From NCBI GenBank assembly GCA_910576935.1, contig CAJTKG010000001.1, positions 1 through 64,000 of the forward strand: 64,000 nt of DNA, given 5' to 3'. The stretch is from an uncultured Muribaculaceae bacterium (GTDB lineage Bacteria; Bacteroidota; Bacteroidia; Bacteroidales; Muribaculaceae). A model generated the notes under the pieces. It searched no databases. It saw nothing but the letters and a program-made list of their open reading frames with translations, and was not told the DNA's origin. Positions 8,032 to 16,283 of this stretch are shown here, in pieces (position 1 is the stretch's first letter; each line of letters begins with the position of its first letter). Made by a program: the position numbers and the translations under genes.

Positions 8032-8937
8032 ATGAAAAAAATTATTTTTTCTGCTTTGGCATTGTGCGTAGGTATGGTGGCATCGGCCCAATTGGTCAAG
8101 GTTGAGTCAATCAACAAGATCAATCTTCCTCAGGGTGTGTATGTCAACGTCCCCACAATCAGCCCCGACGGTAGTTTTGTCGTAGTCTCTGATCTTGACA
8201 ACCGTTCGCTCAAGAGCATAGACCTCGCTACCGGTTCAAGCACGCTTCTGACCGACAACGGCAGTGGCCACGACGTCAAGATCAGCGCTGACGGTCGTAC
8301 AGTAGTCTTCCGTCAGAAGACTGCAAACAAAAATCACATGATTATGACGGGCCTCAAGAGCGTTGACCGCGTCAGCGGCAAGACAACAGAGATCGTCAAG
8401 CCTTCGCGTAATCTCAATGCCGGCTTCAGTGTCGCAGCAGGCTCTGTGACGGCTGTCGAGAAAGGCCGCGTCAAGACCAAAGGTCTCAACGGTGCCAAGG
8501 CTACGGCAGCTCCTGTGGTTTCAATCAACTACGGTCACCTCGACGTCACCGTCGACGGCAAGACCACGACAATCGACCCCCAGGGCCGCGGCAGCTATCT
8601 TTGGCCCGCTCTCTCGCCCGACGGTACAAAGATTGTATACTGGCTGGCCGGTGCAGGCTGTTTTGTCTGCAATCTCGACGGCTCCAATCCCGTGAAAATC
8701 GGAGTACTCCGCGCTACCAAGTGGATCGACAACAATACTCTCGTCGGCATGCATGATATCGACGACGGTACATTTATCACTTCTTCGGAACTCATCGCTA
8801 CAGATCTCAAAGGCACACGCCAGACGCTCACCGGCAACGACGTGATCGCCCTCAATCCCTCTGTATCGGCCGACGGCAAGACTGTCGTTTTCTCGACACC
8901 CGACGGTGAACTCTATATGGTCAAACTCTCTAAATAA
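8032..8937 (+). CDS. Exported TolB/WD40-like beta-propeller protein
   Basis: The 301-residue protein has a signal peptide (MKKIIFSALALCVGMVASAQ). Repeated blades carry the PD40-type pattern (ISPDGSFVVVSD, ISADGRTVVFRQ, LSPDGTKIVYW, VSADGKTVVFSTPDG), typical of TolB-like propellers that bind proteins or cell-wall components in the periplasm. No catalytic site is visible. It lies 9 bases upstream of a very large amidase gene, so the two are almost certainly one operon. A role in presenting or regulating the amidase, or in sensing wall fragments, is an inference from that pairing. Confidence 0.8.
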   Translation: MKKIIFSALALCVGMVASAQLVKVESINKINLPQGVYVNVPTISPDGSFVVVSDLDNRSLKSIDLATGSSTLLTDNGSGHDVKISADGRTVVFRQKTANKNHMIMTGLKSVDRVSGKTTEIVKPSRNLNAGFSVAAGSVTAVEKGRVKTKGLNGAKATAAPVVSINYGHLDVTVDGKTTTIDPQGRGSYLWPALSPDGTKIVYWLAGAGCFVCNLDGSNPVKIGVLRATKWIDNNTLVGMHDIDDGTFITSSELIATDLKGTRQTLTGNDVIALNPSVSADGKTVVFSTPDGELYMVKLSK

Positions 8938-8946
8938 GCGCTCGAT

Positions 8947-11900
8947 ATGAAAAAGATATTATACGCATCAGCAATGGCGCTTATGATCGGCGCCGGCTCT
9001 ATGACAGCCAAGACCGCCGACGAACTCCGCGTCTACATCAACCCCGGTCACGGCAGCTGGACGGCCAACGACCGTCCCTGCACCCTCGTGGGACATAAAA
9101 ACTATGTAGCCATCGGCACTGACACTACAAACTTCTTCGAGACAAACACCAACCTCCGCAAAGGTTTCGGTGTGCTCGAGAAACTCCGTGCCATGGGTCT
9201 CAAATTCGATCCTACACTTAACCAGACCGGCGAACGCCATCAGATTGGCGCCGCCCGCGACATGAGCAACAACATCGTCATGAGCCATGTGAAAGTCGGA
9301 CCCTACGAGACCGAAAACCTCACTCGGGGCCAGATTACCACCCGTATCGAGAACATCCAGAAAGACGTCACGCTCACAGACGAGCAGAAAGCAGAGCAGA
9401 TCAAACCTCTCGAGGAACTTCTCGAGCGTTGTGAGCTCTATAACCGCAACCTCACCGAGATCGACGTCGAGGTCGATGCAAACAACTTCGACATGTTTAT
9501 CTCGATTCACTCAAACGCCGCTACCGAGGGAACGACAACCAATTATCCCCTCTTTTTATATCGCGGCTATGACGATATAAACAAAGAAGACCCGAATGTA
9601 GGTGTTGCATTCCAGACCGAGAGCCGCAAGATGGCCGATTTGTGCTGGGGTTATGCTTTCGAGAATCCCCATATGGGCTGGACGGCTTACAGCGCCACCA
9701 ACAAGAACCTCCGCGGTGATATCAATTTCTACGGCAGCAGTTCTGTGGCCCGTGGCTACCGCGGCTACCTCGGCGTGCTCAAGCACGGTGTCAACGGCTT
9801 CCTTGTCGAAGGCTACTTCCACACCTATCAGCCCGCACGTCATCGCGCGATGAACTGGGATGTCTCTTATCTTGAAGGTGCTGCCTATGCACACGGCATC
9901 GCCGACTACTTCGGTCTCAAGAAAGAGTCGTCCGGCGACATCTACGGCATCGCCCGCGATCTCCACGAGAAATTCTCTGACCAGTACTACAAGGCTAACC
10001 CTCTGACAAAAGACATCTATAAGCCTATCAACAACCTCAAGGTCCTTCTCAAGAAAGGCAATGATGTCGTGGCCGAATATACGACCGACAACCAGTATAA
10101 CGGTGCTTTTGTGTTCAAGAACGTCGAGCCGGGTGACTACACCCTCGAGTTTGTCAGCGACGAATACAAACCCGGCGATCCTGTTGCCGTTACCGTCAAA
10201 GCAGCTACGATCAGCTATCCGACCGTCGACCTCGAGAGCACAGCCTATGAGCCTCCGGCCGTTGAATATGTCAACTATCCCGACGAATACAATACCGGCG
10301 CGGTTCTCGCCCGTGACGAATACAACCTCAAGACCGACTATGTCGATCAGGCTATCGAAGAACTCGCCGGCAAGACCGTGCGCCGTATGATAGTCCGCGG
10401 CAAGCTGCTCTATATCCTTGCTCTCGATGCCGAGAACGCTCCGACACTCGTTGTCTATAACAACAGAACAAAAGCCGTCGTGGCCAACGTTTCTACCGAA
10501 GGTATGGGCGACGTCGCAAGCATGATGCAGCTCGCATGCTCTGACATCCAGGTAACAGCCGACGGTATCCTTCTTGCCTGCAACAAGACCAAAACATATT
10601 ACAGCAAGGCACAGATGGATGAAGACGGCGTCAGTGAACGCGGTACATTCAAAGTCTATAAGTGGGCCAATGACGAGAACGGCCTGCCCACAGGCGCTCC
10701 CGAAGAATGGCTGACATCACAGCACACCGGCAACTGGTATCGCTCATATGCAGGCGATACATTCGCCTACTCGGGTACATCTGAAGACGGCAAGGTCGTA
10801 TTCTCTTGTGAGACTACAGGTGCGTCACGCAATGTGCGCACAATGCTTATGCCCGTTGTAGCCGGAAACAAGGCCGGTGAATCTTTCCACCAGCCACAGA
10901 CTCCCGAAGCCGGTTACTTCGGTGTTACAGTTCTTGGCGACGACTATCGTTTTGTCACCTCACCGCTCAGCGATGACAATTATATCGTTGTCGGTTCGGG
11001 TGAGAACGCCCCGGCCCTCGAATATGAATTCGGCCATTTCAACGGTGATCCCGAACTTGCCAAACTCCCCGAAAATGTTATGGGCAGCGTAATTCCCCGC
11101 GCCGGCTTCTTCAAGTATGCAGGTCACAGCTTCATGGTTGCTCCCGCCGTTGAAGAAGGCAAGAGCACAGGCGTCCTTCTGGCCGACATCACCGACGGCC
11201 TTGACAAGGCCAAGACAATCGCCACTGTAAATTCGGCTCTTGAAGCCGCCGACCTCGCCAATATATCGGCAGCCGGTGTTACAATGGTGACACGCGACAA
11301 TCTCGACAATGTCAAATCAGGCTGGTTTGATCTCTATCTTCTCCGTGCCGACGGTCTTCTCACCAAATACACTATCAAGGAAGTAGAGCAGGCCAAAGCC
11401 CGCGCTGAGTTCGCTTATGATCTCAATGCCGAGGCCGACGCTACAGATGCCGACCAGTATAAGGTGACGTTCAAGGCCACAGGCGACGCTCCCGAAGCCA
11501 ATCTCGTGCTGACACATACCGTCTACGGTAATGTTGTCTCAATCCCGATGGGTGCTGTTGTCAAAGGCGAGAATTCGTTTGACTTCAACGCACGCGACCT
11601 CGATGTAGGCGGCGAATACAACTGGGCCGTCGAGATCGTCGGCAAGACAGTTGCCGAAGCCGGCCTCTATTTCTCTGAAAACAACGGCTTGACCGTACGC
11701 GGCGGTGTTGTCACCATCCAGGACACCGACAGCCCCAACTTCGGTTATACCGTCGTCGCTCACGGCAACAACAACGGCTTCGACATCTATCAGCCCGACG
11801 GTAGCAAGGTTGCAAGCCGTGTTCTTGACAACCATCCCTTGCTGACTCCTAAGGGTACAAACCAGTCATCGGTATTCCGTGGCGACGAGCGCGAAGGTCT

Positions 11901-12855
11901 CGCAGTCTTCCCCGACTGGTCTGACAAGGGTGCTGGCTATTGGATTCTCAACCCGACAGATCCGACCGACCTCACAAGTCTTCTCGCCGGCGAACGTGAC
12001 GGCAAGGGTTCATACACCTATGAAGGTGTGATCATCGGTGGCGGCAGCAGCTGTGTGGCCTTCCAGGGCAAGGGCGATGACACCAAAGTCTACTCGTTCC
12101 TCGAAGACTATCCCGCAGGCAATACTCCAGGTGCACAGAACGCCGTTTACCGCTACGACCTCGGCTCGGCTGCCCAGATCACCCGCATACCCGACTTTAA
12201 GTTTGAGCGTCTTAACGGCGCCGGCCGTCTGGCAAACCAAAATGTCGACATCACAGCTGTTGAGAACGGTTTCTTTGCATCACAGGTGCGTGGCGCAGGC
12301 AACAACACCCTCGGCACTCCCTGTTTTGTGTATGTAGCCAATGACGGTACAGAACTGTTCAATTCGGGCGACGAAGGTGAATACGGTCTGACCGAAACTC
12401 TTAATTCGAGCGTCTCGGGCCTTGCCATCAACCGCACACGCGACATAGTGGCTGTAGGTCAGAACAGCTGCATCACAGTCTACAGTGTCGTATGGGATGA
12501 GGAAGGTGTCCCCGCGTTCACCAAGCTCTATGACATCCCGACCGCTACAATCGGTTGGAGTCATATGAAGTTTGACTATGCAGGCAACCTCCACGTTTAC
12601 GAACGTGAAAGCAACGGTTACCACGTCTACTCGCTCGTGGCCGAATCACCCCGTGTGGCTGTTCCCGCCAAGAAAGAGATGACAATCAAATCGTCGAGCG
12701 ACGGTGTCGAGTCTATCGTTACCGATGCAGCCGACAGTGATGCCGAAGTTGTTTACTACAACCTTCAGGGTGTACGCGTAGCCGCCGACAACATGACTCC
12801 CGGCGTCTATGTCAAAGTCCAGGGCGACAAAGCTACCAAAGTCGTGGTTAAATAA
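8947..12855 (+). CDS. Very large secreted N-acetylmuramoyl-L-alanine amidase-like protein with C-terminal sorting-type tail
   Basis: The 1302-residue protein begins with a signal peptide (MKKILYASAMALMIGAGSMTA). Residues ~25-330 match the Amidase_3 zinc hydrolase family: INPGHG (first His ligand), a long insertion, FISIHSNA (second His) and FLVEGYFH (catalytic-type Glu). This fold cleaves the amide bond between MurNAc and L-Ala in peptidoglycan. A regulatory-type beta-sandwich follows (NNLKVLLKKGNDVVAEY), then ~750 residues of beta-rich sequence with propeller-like repeats. The end YYNLQGVRV...GVYVKVQGD...VVVK is a type IX secretion-like sorting tail. Relatives are often labelled xanthan lyase in databases, which this sequence does not support. 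Second gene of a two-gene operon, followed by a hairpin at 12884-12913. Confidence 0.8.
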   Translation: MKKILYASAMALMIGAGSMTAKTADELRVYINPGHGSWTANDRPCTLVGHKNYVAIGTDTTNFFETNTNLRKGFGVLEKLRAMGLKFDPTLNQTGERHQIGAARDMSNNIVMSHVKVGPYETENLTRGQITTRIENIQKDVTLTDEQKAEQIKPLEELLERCELYNRNLTEIDVEVDANNFDMFISIHSNAATEGTTTNYPLFLYRGYDDINKEDPNVGVAFQTESRKMADLCWGYAFENPHMGWTAYSATNKNLRGDINFYGSSSVARGYRGYLGVLKHGVNGFLVEGYFHTYQPARHRAMNWDVSYLEGAAYAHGIADYFGLKKESSGDIYGIARDLHEKFSDQYYKANPLTKDIYKPINNLKVLLKKGNDVVAEYTTDNQYNGAFVFKNVEPGDYTLEFVSDEYKPGDPVAVTVKAATISYPTVDLESTAYEPPAVEYVNYPDEYNTGAVLARDEYNLKTDYVDQAIEELAGKTVRRMIVRGKLLYILALDAENAPTLVVYNNRTKAVVANVSTEGMGDVASMMQLACSDIQVTADGILLACNKTKTYYSKAQMDEDGVSERGTFKVYKWANDENGLPTGAPEEWLTSQHTGNWYRSYAGDTFAYSGTSEDGKVVFSCETTGASRNVRTMLMPVVAGNKAGESFHQPQTPEAGYFGVTVLGDDYRFVTSPLSDDNYIVVGSGENAPALEYEFGHFNGDPELAKLPENVMGSVIPRAGFFKYAGHSFMVAPAVEEGKSTGVLLADITDGLDKAKTIATVNSALEAADLANISAAGVTMVTRDNLDNVKSGWFDLYLLRADGLLTKYTIKEVEQAKARAEFAYDLNAEADATDADQYKVTFKATGDAPEANLVLTHTVYGNVVSIPMGAVVKGENSFDFNARDLDVGGEYNWAVEIVGKTVAEAGLYFSENNGLTVRGGVVTIQDTDSPNFGYTVVAHGNNNGFDIYQPDGSKVASRVLDNHPLLTPKGTNQSSVFRGDEREGLAVFPDWSDKGAGYWILNPTDPTDLTSLLAGERDGKGSYTYEGVIIGGGSSCVAFQGKGDDTKVYSFLEDYPAGNTPGAQNAVYRYDLGSAAQITRIPDFKFERLNGAGRLANQNVDITAVENGFFASQVRGAGNNTLGTPCFVYVANDGTELFNSGDEGEYGLTETLNSSVSGLAINRTRDIVAVGQNSCITVYSVVWDEEGVPAFTKLYDIPTATIGWSHMKFDYAGNLHVYERESNGYHVYSLVAESPRVAVPAKKEMTIKSSSDGVESIVTDAADSDAEVVYYNLQGVRVAADNMTPGVYVKVQGDKATKVVVK

Positions 12856-12883
12856 TCCACGCTTTATATAAAGCTCATATATG

Positions 12884-12913
12884 ACAATGGCGTTCCCGAC
12901 GGGACGCCATTGT
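12884..12913. terminator. Terminator hairpin between convergent genes
   Basis: ACAATGGCG pairs with CGCCATTGT around an inner TCCC-GAC-GGGA, and TTATTTCC follows on the plus strand. It sits between the amidase gene (ending 12855) and the leftward gene ending at 12941, so it can serve both. The outer arm is the same as in the palindrome at 2711-2750. Confidence 0.75.
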
Positions 12914-12940
12914 TATTTCCGTGAAAATGTCGAAATGGTC

Positions 12941-14308
12941 TCATCGGTAGTCGCCCGAGACGATGGTGATAGGCCGTGTACCGAGACGGGCCTCGAGGTA
13001 CTCGCGGAATTTTGCCGTCTGAGCTTTGTTCATCGGTGCGGTATATTGTGCCAGAACAAGGTTGAGTGTGTCGCGGTGACCGTTGTCGACGTTGCTGACG
13101 ATGGCTCGGGTGAATGCGATATCGCGCACCTGCGGGAATATGACACGAAGCTCCGGGGCGATCATCGATCCTATCGTGTCGTTGTGAGCGGCGGTGGCGC
13201 AGACCGTGCGCAACGAGTCGATGGTCTGTTGCTGTCCGGCGATAGTGGCCTGAGTCACCTGATACATGTCGCGGAGCATCGACGACGACATTGTCTCGGC
13301 GTCGGGCATCGTCGAGCCTGCACCTTGGGCGATGCGCAGCCGTGTGCCGCCCAAATGATAGTCGGGCAGCTTGTCTGTCATCGCCAACAACAGCGAGTCT
13401 TCGGGCAGCGGAGCGCCAACAAGATTTACAGTCAACTGCTTGTTGCCTTTATTGTAGCTCGGTTTGTAGTTGAGGACCTGTGTGTTGGGGAAATCAAATT
13501 CGGTGTCGACAAATCTGTCGCAGTTGGCGATGAAAGTTGACTGCATATACATCGAGTAGGTCATGAAACACGCCGGTATCATCGTCAGGAAGGCAATCGT
13601 GTAGACAATGTTCTTTACCCGTTTGGCGCGGGCCGGATTTGAGAAATCCTTGACCTGATATTTCATCAGTTTGATGCCTATTGTGGTGGCGAAGGCAATG
13701 AAAACCGAATTTATGAAGAACAGATACAGAGCGCCGATAAAATAGTTGAACTGCAACGTCGCCAGACCGTAGCCTACCGTACACAGCGGCGGCATAAGAG
13801 CCGTAGCTATGGCCACACCCGGGAGCACGTTGCCTTTGACGCGGCTGCCGGTGGCGAGAATGCCGGCGGCGCCGCCGAAGATGGCGATGAAAACGTCATA
13901 GATCGTTGGCGACGTGCGGGCGAGCAGTTCGCTGTGGCCCTCGTTGACCGGCGAGATGATAAAATAGATGCATGACGTTGCGACACTGAAGAGCGTCGCC
14001 ATCATCAGATTGTGGAACGAGCGCTTCATCAGCTCGAAATCATGTATGCCTACAGCCAGACCTATGCCTATGATCGGTCCCATAAGCGGCGAGATGAGCA
14101 TGGCGCCGATGATGACCGCCGTCGAATTGACATTCAGGCCGAGCGAAGCTATAAATATGGCCACAATTAGTATCAGGATGTTTACGCCGCGGAACGATAC
14201 ACCCTCGCGTATAGCCTCTTCTGCCTCTGCCTGAGGCAGAAGAAAGTCTGTGAGATCAAAATAGCCCTTGACCTTCGTCGCCAGAGCTTTATAATCAAAC
14301 TTTACCAT
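12941..14308 (-). CDS. DUF389 family integral membrane protein
   Basis: The ATG at 14308 gives 455 residues; a TTG six codons upstream (14326) is possible but less likely. The first ~240 residues are hydrophobic with about six membrane segments. They carry the DUF389 hallmark LNVNSTAVIIGAMLISPLMG, then the second half-repeat ATALMPPLCTVGYG. The remaining ~200 residues form a soluble, probably extracytoplasmic region after one more membrane segment near residue 250. No transport activity has been firmly assigned to the family. The gene is alone, convergent with the amidase operon and sharing its terminator. Confidence 0.85.
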   Translation of the reverse strand: MVKFDYKALATKVKGYFDLTDFLLPQAEAEEAIREGVSFRGVNILILIVAIFIASLGLNVNSTAVIIGAMLISPLMGPIIGIGLAVGIHDFELMKRSFHNLMMATLFSVATSCIYFIISPVNEGHSELLARTSPTIYDVFIAIFGGAAGILATGSRVKGNVLPGVAIATALMPPLCTVGYGLATLQFNYFIGALYLFFINSVFIAFATTIGIKLMKYQVKDFSNPARAKRVKNIVYTIAFLTMIPACFMTYSMYMQSTFIANCDRFVDTEFDFPNTQVLNYKPSYNKGNKQLTVNLVGAPLPEDSLLLAMTDKLPDYHLGGTRLRIAQGAGSTMPDAETMSSSMLRDMYQVTQATIAGQQQTIDSLRTVCATAAHNDTIGSMIAPELRVIFPQVRDIAFTRAIVSNVDNGHRDTLNLVLAQYTAPMNKAQTAKFREYLEARLGTRPITIVSGDYR

Positions 14309-14418
14309 AATGTGATGTTTTGACAATCGTATTATTAATTATATGACAGCCGTAAACGGCCTATTGTTCATGATGATAAAAATATTAAAAAATTTATTTT
14401 TCAATGTAAATTTAATAT

Positions 14419-14426
14419 TATATTTG
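14419..14426 (+). promoter_or_regulatory. Bacteroidetes -7 box (TATATTTG) opening the AT-rich lipoprotein island
   Basis: TATATTTG fits TAnnTTTG exactly and lies 18 bases before the ATG at 14445. No TTG is found at the usual upstream distance. Its position favours 14445 as the start of the first small gene. Confidence 0.5.
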
Positions 14427-14444
14427 CGAAATAAATCCGGCATC

Positions 14445-14690
14445 ATGAAAAAACGGCTATTCACAATTATCTTGTTTATCCGACAAGCATGGCAATGGTT
14501 TATTCTGCGCATATATGGACAAGGGTCTCATATAATGAGATTTGGGTACCAAGCTCCTATCGTTCAGAATCTGACACAAAATTTAGCTCATAAAATATTA
14601 AAAAACAATTATTATCTTAATTACAACATTCACCATAATGAGTTCTCTTATTTTGGTGCATATAATCCTTATACGCCATGGACATATTGA
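14445..14690 (+). CDS. Small protein of unknown function, first gene of the AT-rich island
   Basis: From the ATG at 14445 the product is 81 residues (MKKRLFTIILFIRQAWQWF...). It has a basic, hydrophobic start that could be a short membrane or signal segment, and an Asn/Tyr-rich tail ending NPYTPWTY. I do not recognise a family. Support for reality is the -7 box 18 bases upstream and the 13-nt overlap of its end with the next gene, suggesting coupled translation. The reading frame extends upstream to 14343, but that part lies before the promoter. A non-coding leader is the alternative. Confidence 0.4.
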   Translation: MKKRLFTIILFIRQAWQWFILRIYGQGSHIMRFGYQAPIVQNLTQNLAHKILKNNYYLNYNIHHNEFSYFGAYNPYTPWTY

Positions 14691-15349
14691 GAAAAGGGAT
14701 GATATTTGTATTGGGGTGCTTGGCAATATGTATGGCTATGAATAGTTGCAGTTCAATAGGCAATCTGTTTTATCGCCGTCAACCACTTCGTGATAGAGAG
14801 CCATACACGAGTTCTCGCAATGAAGTAAAGCGTTTTCTTGAAAAATCTCCGCTTCAATGGCGACCGGGATATATTGCGGATTCTACTAATCGGTTAGATA
14901 TAAGGGGATTTTATACGCGATCACAACTCAATATATATCCTGATACTTGCATAGTTTTTTATCCTGACGGATTTATGAAATTTTTCGATCTATGGGGTAT
15001 ATATGAGGTAGAAGGGAACACAATCAAGGCAAATATTAATTTCTATCAAAAAACAGATCTGCTTACCCTCTATAATAATGGAATAGGCATAGCCATTTTT
15101 GAAATTGAAGATTCGGCCCATATAGTCTGGGCGAATCTTAAATTGCTGCCGGTATACTCCTTAATGGATAAACTTAATAATTTCACATCAGCAAGCGCGC
15201 CGCCGCTTAAAGACATGATAGACATAGATATTTCGAAAGAATGTTCGCGAGTTTTTAGGCTTGTCACAACTGATACTCTTCCGGCTTTTTTTAGCTATCC
15301 TGAAGGTGAAAAAATTAAGAAAGTGCTGAATGATATGTTTGATAGATAA
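14678..15349 (+). CDS. Predicted lipoprotein, paralogue of the next gene
   Basis: The 223-residue protein has a lipoprotein signal with the lipobox-like MAMNSC (Cys ~24), so it should be anchored in a membrane. No known domain is recognised. The middle (RGFYTRSQ...PDTCIVFYPDGF...LWGIYEVEGNTIK...KTDLL) aligns with the next gene's INGFYSNSP...PDTQIVLKPDGT...DFGIYNVDRDTLK...KSDL, so the two are diverged tandem copies. The base composition is clearly more AT-rich than the flanking genes, a sign of acquisition or weak selection. Confidence 0.75.
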   Translation: MDILRKGMIFVLGCLAICMAMNSCSSIGNLFYRRQPLRDREPYTSSRNEVKRFLEKSPLQWRPGYIADSTNRLDIRGFYTRSQLNIYPDTCIVFYPDGFMKFFDLWGIYEVEGNTIKANINFYQKTDLLTLYNNGIGIAIFEIEDSAHIVWANLKLLPVYSLMDKLNNFTSASAPPLKDMIDIDISKECSRVFRLVTTDTLPAFFSYPEGEKIKKVLNDMFDR

Positions 15350-15361
15350 ATAACTGTAGCT

Positions 15362-15919
15362 ATGAAAAGACTGCTTGTCGCCATAATGGCTGTAATATCA
15401 CTGTTCGGCCTACAGAGTTGTTTCAGATGTCACTATCTATCGCAATGGACTCATTATAAGTTTAGTGACGATTATAATCCTGACAAGGACGGGCGTCTTA
15501 AAATCAACGGCTTCTACAGCAATTCACCCGACACCTGCAATCCGGACACGCAGATTGTTTTGAAACCCGATGGTACAGCTTATTTGAAAGGATATTATGG
15601 TACTTGGGATTTTGGCATTTATAATGTTGATAGAGATACCTTGAAGATTTTTTATTTCCCTAAATCCGATCTCATATTTAAGTGGGATGAAGGCTATAAA
15701 GAAGGACGAATATATGAGAGGCAAATTATTAAAATAAACAAAGGCGTAGCACCGGAGCGTTATAAATGGGTTGGGCCGTGCGATAACGTCTATTACTTTG
15801 TGCCGTGTTCGATTGATGTGCCGGTCAATCCCTTGAAATATGAGAAATGGATCTGGGCCGACAAAAAGCAGTGGAAGCAATGGGTCAAAGATCATCCGCG
15901 TCCTGACGACGATTTTTAA
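15362..15919 (+). CDS. Predicted lipoprotein, paralogue of the preceding gene
   Basis: The 185-residue protein starts with a lipoprotein signal (MKRLLVAIMAVISLFGLQSC), Cys at residue 20. The core shares GFY, PDT-IV-PDG, an aromatic-Gly-Ile-Tyr turn, and K-DL with the upstream gene. It ends in a Trp/Lys-rich, then acidic tail (KQWKQWVKDHPRPDDDF). Function is unknown. It lies 12 bases after the preceding stop and is probably co-transcribed with it. Confidence 0.75.
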   Translation: MKRLLVAIMAVISLFGLQSCFRCHYLSQWTHYKFSDDYNPDKDGRLKINGFYSNSPDTCNPDTQIVLKPDGTAYLKGYYGTWDFGIYNVDRDTLKIFYFPKSDLIFKWDEGYKEGRIYERQIIKINKGVAPERYKWVGPCDNVYYFVPCSIDVPVNPLKYEKWIWADKKQWKQWVKDHPRPDDDF

Positions 15920-15995
15920 GTGTTGAACAAAAGAGGTTTTTGAGTTGTATTTTATATTACTATATAAGATATTTTATCATTAAATTCAATTCAAT

Positions 15996-16247
15996 ATGTC
16001 GTTTATCTGGTTTATACTGATAGGTCTCGTTTCGGGTTTTGTAGCCGGCAAGCTTACGCGTGGCGGAGGCTTCGGCATAGTTGTCAATCTGGTAGTCGGT
16101 ATCATCGGCGGCGTGCTTGGCGGCTGGCTTTTCGGTCTGCTCGGTATCCACACGACGAGCATCATCGGCAGCTTGATCTGTTCGGTCGTCGGCGCTATCG
16201 TTCTTCTCTGGCTGGTCGGTCTTATCAGCCGCTCGTCGACCCGCTGA
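15996..16247 (+). CDS. GlsB/YeaQ/YmgE family small membrane protein
   Basis: The 83-residue protein consists of three hydrophobic segments with the family pattern (LIGLVSGFVAGKLTRGGGFG ... VVGIIGGVLGGWLFGLLG ... IGSLICSVVGAIVLLWLVG). These glycine-rich proteins are known as transglycosylase-associated or stress-response membrane proteins; their molecular function is unsettled. The gene is preceded by a 76-bp AT-rich gap and closes with a terminator that overlaps the convergent Fic gene. Confidence 0.85.
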   Translation: MSFIWFILIGLVSGFVAGKLTRGGGFGIVVNLVVGIIGGVLGGWLFGLLGIHTTSIIGSLICSVVGAIVLLWLVGLISRSSTR

Positions 16248-16256
16248 CGATAATGC

Positions 16257-16283
16257 AAACGGCTTACCGTTTTATTATTTTTG
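16257..16283 (+). terminator. Rho-independent-type terminator overlapping the end of the Fic gene
   Basis: AAACGG-CTTA-CCGTTT is followed on the plus strand by TATTATTTTTG, a T-rich tail. It ends the YeaQ-like gene. The 3' arm and tail are the last codons of the convergent Fic gene, so the two genes share these bases. Confidence 0.6.
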
